Source: Pardosa pseudoannulata
Taxonomy: Eukaryota > Arthropoda > Arachnida > Araneae > Lycosidae
Direction: 5' to 3'
DNA length: 64,000 bases
Assembly (NCBI GenBank): GCA_032207245.1
Contig: CM063502.1
Coordinates: 63,857,544-63,921,543 of the forward strand
Shown here: positions 1 to 11,511 of the stretch, in pieces
Position numbering within the stretch: position 1 is the first letter of the stretch
How the letters are laid out: every line of letters begins with the position of its first letter
Program-made: the position numbers and the translations under genes
Notes under the pieces: generated by a model
Told to the model about the DNA's origin: nothing
Databases searched by the model: none
The model's input: only the letters and a program-made list of their open reading frames with translations

Positions 1-1442
1 ACCAGTTTAGATCTATAAGATCTAAAAAGGACTGCTTATAAAGGACTCATTTTTATTACTGGAATATATAGGTTCATTTAAAAATTTAAAATTTACTTCT
101 CAAACTTACACTCTAAAGGCATTATAAAAGCAATCTGGAACAATCAACTATTTAATGAAACAATACTGGTAATTTGTGTATAACAAACAAGTTATTTGTT
201 AGATGTATCTCATAAACATAAAAATCACATAAATTGGAGATCTGAATGTCATTATGATTTGTAATTGTAACTGAATAATCAATAATTAACAAAACAATTA
301 CTCACCTATTTTGATGGTTTTAACTCCAGTTTGAGGAAGCTGTTTGCAAATAAGTACACTAATAATCCTATATGTAGAATCTTGTAATTCCTTGTAATCA
401 TAGTTAGAATCATAACTTGCTTATAATTTAAACTAGAGCGGTAAATTTTTATGTCAGATTTCATTAAAGTCTAAAATTAATTTAGACTGACATCTTAGAT
501 TTTTTACATTGAAATGCTACAAAAGAGTAGATATTATGAAACAATCCTTTTATTTCTTTAGTATTCCTCGAATTTACGAGTTAACGCTAAATCATCACAT
601 TGCGCTGAGTTCTATAAGATCTTACAGTTTCTTATATTGATCCTTCTTCGATACAGATGGCTTCTGACATATATAATCTACAACACTTAGAAAACTATGC
701 TGTTCCACAAACTTCACACAAACCCTAAGAGCCAAGGGCTTGCCAACATAAATCTGGAGCAAAGGATATGCATTGAACAAACTCGAAACAGTAACTGTCC
801 TCCATTGCTTCGATAAACACCCGTTTTAACAAATGACACTCTTGGAGGTATTTTTCCGATTTTAGTAAATTTAGCAAAATATAGTTAATACACGAATAAA
901 GTGAATCTACAAAACTTGATTAATGATAATTTAGTACCTATTACAGTATTTAGTAATAATATTTACCTATTCCATAAATTAATAAGCAATTTTCTTTATC
1001 ATTGTTTACCGTATTTTTTTCTCATTTACAAAACGAAGATTTTTCGCATTTTGTGGATTTAACTGAATTTCACAGTTAAAAAGCTATTATCCTAAAATAA
1101 ATAACTGTTCTATACTTGATCTAAATTTATGTTGTTGGATAGTTAACAAGGGGGAAACAATATTGGATTAAACTGTTTACTGTGCTTTTTGATGCTTCAA
1201 GTGCAGCTTAAAAAAATTCACCTCCGTATTTATCTGTTATTTTTGTGTTTATCCATCTCCCTTTCTATTATAACCAGGGATGATTTAACCAGTCAGCGAT
1301 ATAAACAAGTGCTCAAGGCATGAAGGTAAAGGTGGCAACATGAACATTTTTAATAGCCAAATTTATTATTGTCTGTAGGGTATGGGGTGCAATGCTGCAA
1401 AAGGTGCAGGTATACAAGGATCTACAAAAGGATTTCTTCATT
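1..1442. other. Unassigned AT-rich DNA
   Basis: No gene or repeat family recognised. A slightly GC-richer block at about 600-850 has no long frame on either strand. Confidence 0.6.
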
Positions 1443-1456
1443 AAATTTCAAAACTT

Positions 1457-1825
1457 GCTGTTGTTGCTGTTGTGGTTTTATGCTACTTGGTCAAACCAAG
1501 CACGATTGAGCCGGAAGCTACTGGTATTAAGGCTAAGGTGTGCGCCTTTCGTTTTCAACAAGCACCACAAGGGTGAAAGTACGACTTATGCTCAAGTGGG
1601 TCCTCGTAATTTTGAAGCAGGGACCAAGCAGAGGACCTATAGACTTAGCTTGCCACCCCCCAGAGGTATTGACTGAGAACTTGGAGGACACTGTGACCAC
1701 TAACATATTTTACGTGCCCCAGTCACCTTTAATAAACACGACACATCTTAAGCTGGCTCGGGCTCTGAACCCGCAACTCTCCAGTTACGAGAACGTTGCC
1801 TTTACCGACTGAGCTACCCTCCCTC
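1457..1825 (-). mobile_element. tRNA-Val-like SINE with perfect target duplication
   Basis: Minus strand: a tRNA-like head at 1756-1823 with A box TAGCTCAGTCGG and B box GGTTCAGAGCC, a 7-base anticodon loop GTAACTG (AAC, Val-like), then about 300 bp of body ending in a CAACAGCAACAACAGC tail. The head cannot close an acceptor stem, so it is not a functional tRNA. The insert is flanked by an exact 14-bp duplication AAATTTCAAAACTT at 1443-1456 and 1826-1839, which is typical of LINE-driven insertion. The antisense open frames over it are not genes. Confidence 0.88.
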
Positions 1826-1839
1826 AAATTTCAAAACTT

Positions 1840-2631
1840 ACATTCAGATATATATATATAGATATGTAGCCTGTGAAAATATCTTCCCCGATTACATAGG
1901 AAATCAGCCTCGTTATTCAATTTACCCGGGCTTGCTACGCTGGAACTTCTAGTCAAAATGCAGTAGTGAACGATAAAAAAAATGAAGGTCATCGTTCGGA
2001 AACTTCACATTTATTGAGAATCAAAACTCATCGGTTTTACATATCATCTGTACAGTGCAACAGCTCTGCATAGAATGCTCGAAGAATATATAGATTTGTG
2101 GCAGATGTAGTTCTACGGTGCACAAGTCACGTGATTTTATTCCCATGACACATAAGATTGTTTGCTATTTTGGAACGCAAGAATGAACTTTGATCTTTTA
2201 AGACCGCTGAAAAATGTAGCCAGTGGACAAAAAATTAGCATTTATTCCTGCATTAGTTTTGAGAGATTAAAAAGAAGAATTTTAGATATTTATTTTAGGA
2301 ATTATAATTTTGATATATTACATATACATATAAATGTATGTATATATGTGTGTGTATATATACGAAATATAACCTCAACTGAACAATACTTAGGAGACCC
2401 AATAAAATTACCATTTTAAAGGGATATAATCTTTAGATTATTGCAGAAGGATAAGAAATAACGATCGTTTGTGAGGAAATATCGTTTTATAGAAGTTTAT
2501 AACTGTAAAAAAAATTTTTAATTGAGGAGACAATAACATTGTATCGTATGCAATTTTACCGGAACCGCCAAATATTGCCGTTATAGAAAGATTTATTGTT
2601 GTATCAGATATTGTGTAGCGAAGTTACATAC
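1840..2631. other. Unassigned intergenic DNA
   Basis: Short open frames only; a TATG/TATA stretch near 2320-2365. Nothing recognised. Confidence 0.6.
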
Positions 2632-2685
<54 letters not shown>

Positions 2686-2705
2686 GTGTGTGTGTGTGTG
2701 TGTGA
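2632..2705. repeat. Compound (AT)n(TG)n microsatellite
   Basis: AT repeats followed by about 16 TG units, a TAGATG interruption and about 9 more TG units. Confidence 0.95.
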
Positions 2706-2801
2706 GTGTGCACTCGGTTCTGCGGTCCTTGGTGGGAGTCAAGATCCCCTTTACTTCCCCCTTCGAAATCTCTATTTTCTTTATTCGGTGAAAAAAAGGT
2801 T

Positions 2802-3049
2802 TTAATCCCTTAACATGAACGCTCGAGTTGACTCGAGCGCGCCGAAACTGGCCAAACTGTGCTCACTCGAGATAATTCGAGCGGTGTTGTACTTTATGTT
2901 GCTATAATTTTTCACACTCGAATACAATCGATAATTGAAAATAAAAATGTGAAAGAAAAGAAAATTGTTTTTTTTTTATATTTATCATTTACATGGGATT
3001 TTTTTTTTTTTGTCCGGCCTTTAAAAAAAACTGTGCATTAAAGGGTTAG
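2802..3049. mobile_element. piggyBac-type miniature element with palindromic arms
   Basis: 248 bp starting TTAATCCCTTAAC and ending TTAAAGGGTTAG, so its ends are inverted and carry the TTAA target and CCCTT start typical of piggyBac. Just inside are two CTCGAG palindromes: CGCTCGAGTTGACTCGAGCG at 2820-2839 and CTCGAGATAATTCGAG near 2865-2880. It has no coding potential. Confidence 0.65.
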
Positions 3050-3072
3050 TGGACTATGCTCAAACAAAAAGA

Positions 3073-3545
3073 ACTGGGCCTGGGATAACATAGTCGTCAG
3101 CATACTGGGCTAGAATCCTAGGTGCCGGGTTCAATTCAGGCAAACGCTCTAAGTACTTCTGTAAAACTTCTGTTCAGTAAACGTTAAATTCAGAGAACGT
3201 GTGGGTTAAAGGCTGTGGGTACGGGTGTCCTCCCGCTGGTATTTAAGCATCCAGTAGTTTTCCAAATTTCTTCCCATCAGTAGCACCCGTCTTTTGTTTT
3301 CGCTCGTGGATAGCGCCTGCGGCGCGACGGGCGCGGGCCGGGTACTTCGAAGGGCCTAGTGCAAGGTGGGGTGGCCCAATACTTGCGATCTGCCCACCGC
3401 CGCCGGGATCAGCCTGGAGGGCCTCACGGCCATATGGGCCCGATTTGGCGCATGATTGTGTCCTCCCGCTGGGAAATTAGCAGGTGGGAAAGAGGAACGG
3501 AATTAGGAGTAAAATTTTCCCCTCCTCAGGAGGACCATAACTGAG
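3073..3545 (+). repeat. tRNA-like SINE remnant plus GC-rich dispersed repeat
   Basis: At 3076-3145 lies a decayed tRNA-like head with an anticodon-arm-like fold (CTGGG/CCTAG) and B box GGGTTCAATTC. Further on, 3350-3450 is strongly similar to 40510-40610 (shared CTTACGGCCATATGGGCCCG type core; CTCACGGCC here). GC content is far above the surroundings. Body and head may belong to one composite element; the open frame 3359-3544 is not convincing as a gene. Confidence 0.6.
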
Positions 3546-4752
3546 ACATTCTTCCAGTGTGAAATCACTAATGCTGTACACCGGTCAGGTCACGCTGCAA
3601 GTTGCGAGGTATCAAAAGCAAAGTAAACTATATAAAAATAAACAGACGTCCGTATACAAACATGCATTTTTAAAATTCTTTTTTCATTAGATTACATCTC
3701 TTTCGATAACAGGAAGCCAGGCAAGAGGCAATATTTACACCTATTCCAGGTCATTTCATACTTCTTTCCACTACACATTTTCAAAATGCAACTTTCCTAA
3801 TGCTAATTAGAATAAAAATGACATACCAAGTATTACCAAAAATAAGAACTAATTAAAAATAAGCTCTAGCAGGATTCTTCGGGTTACTCTTAATTTTAAA
3901 CCTACCCTTTAATTTAAGACCAAGTTTAGATCATTAGTCAGATGGACTCCTTTTTGCCGATTGACCAAGTGCAGACACAACACACATACATATTTCGAAT
4001 ATATGGTTGCGGGTTCTTCAAATAAGAATCTTCATTATTTAGAATGTCTCGCTATCATTGAATGTTTAACACTTCATTCATAACGAATGTTCCTGAACAT
4101 AACAAATGTATTTCTTGAACGGGATTAAATGTGCTTCCTGAACATGGAAACATATTAATTATTGGACATGAAAATTAAGATATTCTCTTAAAACAAACCC
4201 CAACGTGTCTTTTCTAGCAAAAATATAAGACAGGGTTTCATTTCCGGGGTGATACTACCGTAGTCGCTGCATGAGTACTCAGAGAGTGTACACCTCCGTA
4301 AAACATATGGGGAAAATTTTTTTCCCATATAAATGGAAGCAGTGAACTTTTTGAAGGTTGTAAATGTTTATTAACAAGATTTAGTCTTGCTGAATTTACA
4401 AAATTATTGAAGAAGACAGTATAGAATATTATTTTCTAAATGCTCCCTTTTTTTAACAAATGGGGACATTTGACTTTATTCGCATTTTACCATACAATCT
4501 GCTGATTTGTTGCCCTTTTTATTATGGGAGCCCCATATCAATCAATATGAGGGGACATCACACAATTCCCACAAAATCTTACTCGAAAATCGAACCCAAA
4601 CCCATCGGTTGAAAACACAAGTTAAACACTATGCAACCCAGGCAGAACATTTCTAAATATAGACTTTGCTTTCGTATATTTACAATATAAGGTATATTCA
4701 GTAAATAATGAGTCATTTGTTCCTATGACAACAGCAATTTCCTTTATTCAAA
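3546..4752. other. Unassigned intergenic DNA
   Basis: AT-rich, no frame of note and no repeat recognised. Confidence 0.6.
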
Positions 4753-4921
4753 AATATTAGACAAATGGATAGGGTGTTGCTCTTAGGTACCATAGTTTGC
4801 GAGTTCGAATTCATGGATGTTCATAGCCTTTACGAATTGGCTTTATGTAGTAAGTTCCGATCTCATTAGCCCTTGTGAATTAATATAGAAACCCATAGCA
4901 CTCCAAACCAAACCAAACCCT
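4753..4921 (+). mobile_element. SINE family A copy 1 (decayed)
   Basis: Shares with the copies at 5050 and 5894 the tRNA-like head, the phrase GGATGTTCATAGCC, GAATTGGCTTTA and the CTCATTAGCCC to CACTCCAAACCAAACC tail. Part of the B-box region is deleted. Confidence 0.8.
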
Positions 4922-5049
4922 ATATCGAACCTAAGTCTCAAGCATTAATCCCACTATGAAACTAGTCGGGGGCATTCCACTCTGATAGAAAGTACTCGGT
5001 TGCTGTAAGAATCAAGTTCAAACCTTATCCTACACTTCATCATCCGATA

Positions 5050-5216
5050 CCGAACGATGACCGAATGCGTAGGGCGCTGCTCTTCGGTACTGGAGCTTAT
5101 GGGTTCGAGCCCCATTGCTAGCATGGTTGTTCGTAGCTTTTCGAATTTAAGTAGTAGACCCGGTTTCATTAGCTCTCTCGTGAAGCAAAAATTAGACTGA
5201 GCTCCAAACCAACCAA
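5050..5216 (+). mobile_element. SINE family A copy 2
   Basis: tRNA-like head with B box GGGTTCGAGCCCC, body with GTTGTTCGTAGC and tail GCTCCAAACCAACCAA. It diverges from copy 3 at many positions. Long antisense frame 4954-5313 only crosses this SINE and is not a gene. Confidence 0.82.
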
Positions 5217-5893
5217 TGATCCTCCAACTGAAATCTTCTTCTACGTAAATGTTTCTTAAAAGCATTCCCTTTGGCTTACTGAACGATGGTTCACCAAATG
5301 AAAGAAAAAACATTCGGAATGAACTGGCAGATCTTGTTGCTATAGAGGTAGCAACTAACCAGATTTCTCAGTGGTTGCTATAATTGTGCTAGACAGACAG
5401 TATTCTGTAGCATCACGCTACTGAAAATGTATTTTATATTAATTTGTATTGTGTGTATTAACAGCTTGCTCTGGTGTCATTCGAAAAGGAGGGGGAAATG
5501 TAATTTAGTTACTATCTGGTGGCTCCCAGAGTTTTTCTCAAATATGTGCTTACCAGCTGTAAAATTTGTATATAAAAATTAATCCTTATTTTTCTGTATC
5601 TGAATTATGTTCTGCGGGGGCTTAATCATCATAAGGTCTTCTAAGAATCACCACTCTACTATAATTCGCTACCAAAAAGATATCTGTGACGTTACAATTC
5701 TCACTATCTAATTTATAAGTAGAATAATATGTTAAATCCGACTAATTAGTTGTTAATAACTGATACCCATGCTGCAGTCTTAAAAAAGCATAAAGTTGAG
5801 GCCAACAGAGTCTAGGCCAGCCGCGCGTATAAGTGGAGTACTCCTAAGAAAATACAAAATTGAAAAAAAAAAAAACTAATTCCTCCTGCTGAA

Positions 5894-6063
5894 GCCGAAC
5901 GATGGCCGATTGGTTAGGGTGCTGGCCTTCGGTACCGGAGTTCGTGGGTTCAAATCCCACTGTGGCATGGATGTTCGTAGCCGTTCGGAATTGGCTTTAA
6001 GCTGTAGGTCCCGGTCTCATTAGCCCTCGTGTTGCAAAAAGTAGCACTCCAAACCAAACCAAA
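5894..6063 (+). mobile_element. SINE family A copy 3, full length with target duplication
   Basis: 170 bp. A box TGGCCGATTGG at 5903-5913 and B box GGTTCAAATCC at 5947-5957 fit Pol III consensus. The tail is CACTCCAAACCAAACCAAA. An exact 12-bp duplication CCTCCTGCTGAA flanks it at 5882-5893 and 6064-6075. This is the best reference copy of the family in the window. Confidence 0.9.
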
Positions 6064-6075
6064 CCTCCTGCTGAA

Positions 6076-7502
6076 TTTTGTTTATTTTGAATATAAATAA
6101 AAGTGTAAATAGGAAATAAAAATGCCAATTAGGTCATTATGCCAATGGGACCACAATCGGTCGAAGATATGCCAAACATGGCGTCTTGGTGTAAAAACTG
6201 GTGCAGAAGAAATTAAGCTCCTCACTCCTTCTTCCTTGCTCTCTTTCCTAGGGGGCCTGCGGATATTTCGAAAAAAGTTCGTTGGGCAGCGTTGCCTTGG
6301 TCGAAGAGGGCTACTCCGCGATTAGCAACCCCTCTTGACCAATAAGGTCGAAGGAGAGTCACTCATTTCGCTTTCGTCTCTAGGTCAGTTTCGCTTTGGC
6401 GTTGTTGAACTGTAACTCTTTGTTACATTCTTTGAAAAAAAGCAATAATTACTCTGACAATCACAAAATACTCTAATGTTCATGAATTATCTAGAATGTA
6501 AAAAAATTCAGAGTCAGTTGAGTATAAATTTAATAATTTGATGAAAGATTCTGAGTTAGAATGTCTCCTATATATTTCCTTATTATTGTGTGAACAAAAT
6601 AACAACACAGGAAATGTGTAAACAAAGATATTCACTGATGTCTTAAATTGCTTTACTTTCCTGGATAAGTGTTTAGAAAATGCATTCGATTTGCAAAAAG
6701 CATCATAAACACTTTTTTTACATTATTATTAGTTGTATGAACCACTATCAAACATAACCTGTGTAAACTAAACAAATGATACGGAAATCGATCAGCAGTT
6801 TTTTTCCTTATCTTTTATTCTGACTATCTAATTTATAATTAGTGTAACGGAATGAGTGTTAAATCCGACTCATCAGTTGTTGATGATAAATATTCATACT
6901 GCAATCTAAGAGAGTCAACGGTTATCTGTTTTAATGTTTCAAAACAAAGTTAAACAATTGTTATATTTATGATTAGTATAATAAAATATATTCTTTCCTT
7001 CATATTATTTCTTAAAAGTGTACCATTTTTTAAGGATACCCGATTTTTCAGATACATGTTACTAATATCTTTAATCATTAATTACTCAAGAGAATATCAA
7101 ACTTAACACTTTATTCAGACATGCCAACATTCAGGAACTTGTATCAGGAGCAACAGTGTGGTTTGAAATTTCAACATGCTAATTACAGATTATACATAAG
7201 AACATATCTTATTGGTTTCTAAAATTAAAATTAAATTTAAATATTTACACAGTAGTAAATTGTTAAAAGTAAATTAAAATTTATACATTTAAAAATTTTT
7301 GAGTAGCTTTTTTTAGCTTTAACAACTCATTTTTCAGAACAGTGTTTCTTACAGCAACATTCACCCTGATTAAAATATTTCCCTTTTTCTATCATCAGGG
7401 ATTCTAGAGTTTGTGTACTCAAATTTAACCTAAATTCAGTTTGGTTTTTCCGCTCAGTTCTGAAAACTTTTAACATGCAGCATTACTGTGTGAAAAGAGC
7501 AA
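6076..7502. other. Unassigned intergenic DNA
   Basis: The 67-codon frame at 6122 has no recognisable motif. Lines near 5690-5760 and 6823-6890 share GACTATCTAATTTATAA and TGTTAAATCCGACT, so a diverged repeat pair spans this area. Confidence 0.5.
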
Positions 7503-7804
7503 TAGAGTGATCCCTCGTTTTTCACGGTTAATGCGGACCAGAACCTTCCGCGAAAGCTGAAAAACCGCGAAGTAGGATTTGCCCCTAGGAATTTTCGTGT
7601 ATGAGCGTACACGAATGTTTTAAATATGTAAACAGTATTTATACTTTACACATATAAGACAAATATTACAACAGCTTACGTATTTACTTAAATGAGTCAG
7701 TGCTAATTATTAAGGTTAATTACAAAATCTTATAGAGTAATAAACATTAATCAACATTACTTTCTGAGAGAGGCGAAGAGTCTTGTGTTGGTGGTGGAGG
7801 AAAG

Positions 7805-7832
7805 CGGGGCCATCGTGATCACGATGGCCCCG
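7805..7832. repeat. 28-bp perfect palindrome
   Basis: CGGGGCCATCGTGA followed by its exact reverse complement with no spacer. It sits inside the Tigger relic and is GC-rich in an AT-rich region. Confidence 0.95.
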
Positions 7833-7869
7833 AAGAGAGGCTCTCACTTGACTCGTAGAAGTTTAAGGC

Positions 7870-8172
7870 TCACTCGAAGATTCTTCTCCTGGAGACGCTG
7901 ACGGTAGAGCCAGGGGGCTTTACCTTACAGAGAAACATGGTGATGGGTAGTTGTTGCCTTTGTTTGTAATTTTCCTTCAAAATTCCCCTGTACAAGGAAC
8001 CCCGTCAACGCGATTGCTGAACTCGATAGTTCGAACCATATTGTCGTCAATGTCTTGTGCAAATTCTTGCCATGTTGCACAATTCTTGCAGATTCTCCAG
8101 GGTAAGGCCACGCTTTTCGGTTTGTTCTTCGTCTTCCTCTTCATTTTCTTCCTCGCTTACAGACTTTGTCAT
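7870..8172 (-). pseudogene. Tigger/pogo transposase C-terminal fragment
   Basis: Frame begins MTKSVSEEENEEEDEEQ then LTLENLQEL, shifts frame near 8065, continues DDNMVRTIEFSNRVDGV and, after another shift, LKENYKQRQQLPITMF with a Ser-rich end. This is the usual C-terminal tail of Tigger/jerky-like DDE transposases (acidic stretch, DxNMxRxxxFxxxxD, QxxITxFF). The catalytic part is missing and there are at least two frameshifts. Confidence 0.75.
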
Positions 8173-8298
8173 CTCAAGAGCCCGTGGTTATGTACTCTGA
8201 GTCAACTCACCTCTTTGTTTGACTTGCAGGGATTCTTCTCTCTCGCGCATCCACATGAAACAAAGCTATTTTCAGCAATGTGGCTGCCGACATAGTTG

Positions 8299-8335
<37 letters not shown>

Positions 8336-8406
8336 AATATGTTTAAACACTCGCGAAGCACTGAAGCCGCAAAATATGAAGCACGAAGTGGTGAGAGAAC
8401 ACTGTA

Positions 8407-11333
8407 TTCAGCATTATTTATTGCAAAACTTTGTATTTAATTGATGAATCGTAATCTTTTTGCTGTTAAAAATTTTTATTTTCCGGAGCAATCTGAGGAG
8501 TTTGCAGAGCTATCAAATTTTCTCATTTTTCCGCAGCAACTCCGTAGAATCCGGAGTAGTTGGCATGTCTACGTATTAATGAACGATATATTCCTAAAAT
8601 ATAGTGAACATTACTTTTATTTTTAATATTCGTGCTGTAATCAAGATAACTAAATATAAGAACTGGAAAATCAACTGGTAACTGTTTTAAGGCATCATTT
8701 ACTCCTTTGACGGACAGTGATTTTTCAACGAAACAACCTGCTAAAAAAATTTTCTCTACTTTTTAAAAGACATATCAATGATTTTTTTTCGATTTTTCAA
8801 TGTTTTTGACACTTTAAACTAACAACAGAGGGTAGCACTATATTTAATTTATTACTTTATTTATTTAGAAATATGCAGGTTTAAACTTGCTTTGTTCAAA
8901 AGTCAAGAATTTGATTTATTTCACTTATAACCCCCGGTAAAAATACCTATCCAAACGGAGCTTATAAATTGTCCAGCTATTTATTTATTATATCATATTA
9001 TTATCATTATCATTATTATTATTATTATCATCATCATAATCATTCGTTAGTCTGTCATTTATTTAAAGTTCTTAAAAATATTATTTTCGCACTGTACAAG
9101 AAGATGCTTTGGCAGTTAAAACATCCCCCATCCCCCAATCAAGGAATGAAAAAGAGGTTTCCATACATTTCAAATTTATAAGTTTAATAGATAACAGTTA
9201 TAAACTATTTTTGTTAAATCACAAAGAGTTTTTAATCGTATTATTTAAGAGTTTATAATTTCTATCAGCACGATAAATGTTAAAATGCTTGCTTGGTTTA
9301 CTTGATTGGTTCCAGTTGTTCCAAAGTTGTTCTTTCATTGGTTCATTTTTATCAAATGCTTCAGTTGAAATCTGTAGATATATTTCAAAAATACTTTTTT
9401 GGTATGCTAAGAACTTTTTTTAAGAAGTCAGTTCTATTTCTTCCAACTCAATTTCTAATTAAAATATCTTCTCGTTAAGACTATAAATAGCTCATTCTAC
9501 TCGGATAGATATTAATTAACTGAAACCATTATCACAACGAGATAAAAATGAGAATTTTTCTTCTGCAATAAAAGTTAAATGGTACTTATGACTAATATAA
9601 TAAAATACAATCATTCCTTTGAATTTTTTTTTAAATGGGTATCATTTTTACAGCCTACCAGATTGTTCAAATAAATAGTTAGTTTCTATGATCATTAACT
9701 ACTCAAGACAAAAAACAGTAATCTATATTATGTTAATAATGAATGATTTATGCATAAATAAGAGTATAATAAACATTATTTTATTTATTTAACCCACACA
9801 AAAGAAAATTAAGAAAGTGTTGCGATGTAGTTAAGTGAATGAAAACACTTCTTTTCAAACTCAAAAAAAAAAACTTATATTATGTTGCTATATACAACAC
9901 AAAAACGAGTAAATGACATTAAAAACTGTGCATGTGCAAAATAACAAAAATGAAAAAATGGACAGCATTCAAGCTGCCGTTTGGATGCGTTCTCTTGATG
10001 AGACGTGGGACTACTAGTGAGTTCTCCTGAATAACGCCGAAACGAATCACAGTAATATTTAGTTGTTTTGTTACAGATGCACCGGAACAGAAAGGAAAAG
10101 AAGGATTATGTTATGTATAATAGGGATCGGACGTCAACTATACTATGTGCCACTCACAGGGACGTCTGAAGACTTCTTGATGCTCTGGAACTCCATACAA
10201 AAGTAGGTCGTACCTTTTTATCGAATTTGGTGTAAAGTGAAACAAAAGCAATCAATAATAAACTTAAGTGTTATTAGAAAATTGATAATACTTTTGCAAA
10301 ATTATTAATCATTCGCAAAATTATTAATCATGCCTTAGAAATCTCCTTAATATTATTTTCTTTTCAATACTCATTCAACTAAAATCTTTCAAACTTGATC
10401 GAATCATACGTTTCTCAATTCTTTTTGACCAATTTGAAAAGAAACACTTACTCTCGCATTAGTAATCATCCCCGATAATAAAATTCGAATGTATGATGGC
10501 GTATGATGGTAGACTTAGGCTTAAACACAGACGACGGACGTGACACAATAATGCAATTTAGCCACTGCTGCGAATCAGCATATAGTTTAAAATTCCATGT
10601 TTTTCGGATAATATGTAAGGTTATAACATTCGGCAATTAAAGTTATCCGGATAATGATCTTACTGAGACCGAGTTGACAACGAGACGAACCCTTCAAACC
10701 CTTTCCACCGTAGATCAAGGCTATGGGCCTGGCCAAGTTGGCCAATGCCTTAAATCGTCCCTGGCCATTGAATCATTACCACTGATAAGAATATGATAGA
10801 AAGCAATCTTCAAACTAAGTCTCAAATAATTATATCCCAGGCTTGATTTCTCCAGTCCTTCGAGGAATTCACATTTTTATACTCATAAACTGCGAGAATA
10901 TAAAATTGAAAATGTACTAATATACAAGACTGTCTATATAAACTATAAACATGAATAAAGTATGACAATGTATATGTAATATATATTCCTGCATTGTGGC
11001 AACACTTTGTGTGTATGTGTATGTATGTATGTATATATATATATATGTGTGTGTGTGTGTATAATATCTTGAGATTTAAAATGGGTTTCGACGGGCTTGT
11101 TTCCCCGGGAGTAGTTTTGGTGAATGGTTGTTGCGGATGTCCACTTCACCTTAGCTTCTAGCACCCTCCAGTGGATTGGATGTGGCGTCTTGTCAGTGGC
11201 TTTACGAACATAACTAGCACCTTCACCCCCTAAAAACATACAAAACTTGTTTCTCTTGGGGACCATTTGGTTCCCCTCTGCTAGTAGCGCCCGAGGTATA
11301 ATAAACTCCATTGCCCCCTCTCACTATGCCACT
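8407..11333. other. Unassigned intergenic DNA
   Basis: Contains an ATT/ATC trinucleotide tract (8998-9045) and a TATG/TG tract (11013-11060). The minus frame 10943-11311 begins beside the Tc1 fragment and runs into the microsatellite; I do not recognise it. A stretch at 9960-10200 is less AT-rich but has no sustained frame. Confidence 0.5.
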
Positions 11334-11511
11334 GTGTCTGGTGTTTCTTCTCCGTCCATTGCTTCAAAACTTGTATCACTGTGCTGCGGTTACTTTGCAC
11401 ATGAGCTGCTATAGAATGATAGGAAAATCTTCCTTAACGAAGACCAATGATTCTCTCCTGTTCAAATTCAGTAAGTTGTAGAAGTGCTGCCCTTTTCGTC
11501 GACGAGGCACA
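11334..11511 (-). pseudogene. Tc1-like transposase N-terminal fragment
   Basis: Reads CASSTKRAALLQLTEFEQER, IIGLR, a TAA stop, then GRFSYHSIAAHVQSNRSTVI and QVLKQWTEKKHQT. The pattern LTxFExxRIIGLRxxGxSYxxIAxxVxRxxSTVxxxxKQW is the N-terminal helix-turn-helix of Tc1 transposases, which binds the element's ends. The fragment stops abruptly at about 11334, and neither catalytic domain nor inverted ends are visible. Confidence 0.82.

Larger units (their letters stand above)
7505..8404 (-). mobile_element. pogo/Tigger-type DNA transposon relic
   Basis: 900 bp between TA dinucleotides (7503-7504 and 8405-8406). Ends are inverted: GAGTGATCCCTCGTTTTTC at the left and, on the minus strand, CAGTGTTCTCTCACCACTTC at the right. 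Internal sequence encodes a broken transposase end (separate entry), a 28-bp palindrome at 7805-7832 and a 32-base T run at 8301-8332. Confidence 0.8.

Noticed and set aside
1392..1812. Two overlapping plus-strand open frames of 90-94 codons
   Set aside because: They lie antisense across the tRNA-Val-like SINE (1457-1825), including its tRNA-like head.
1756..1823. A functional tRNA-Val gene on the minus strand
   Set aside because: The anticodon and T arms fold, but the acceptor stem has no 3' partner and a SINE body follows, so it is a SINE head.
7951..8295. 114-codon plus-strand frame
   Set aside because: It is antisense to the Tigger transposase fragment, whose protein motifs are on the minus strand.
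10943..11311. 122-codon minus-strand frame as a gene
   Set aside because: Its C-terminus is microsatellite and its start abuts a Tc1 fragment; no recognisable domain, so I left it as unassigned repeat-like sequence.
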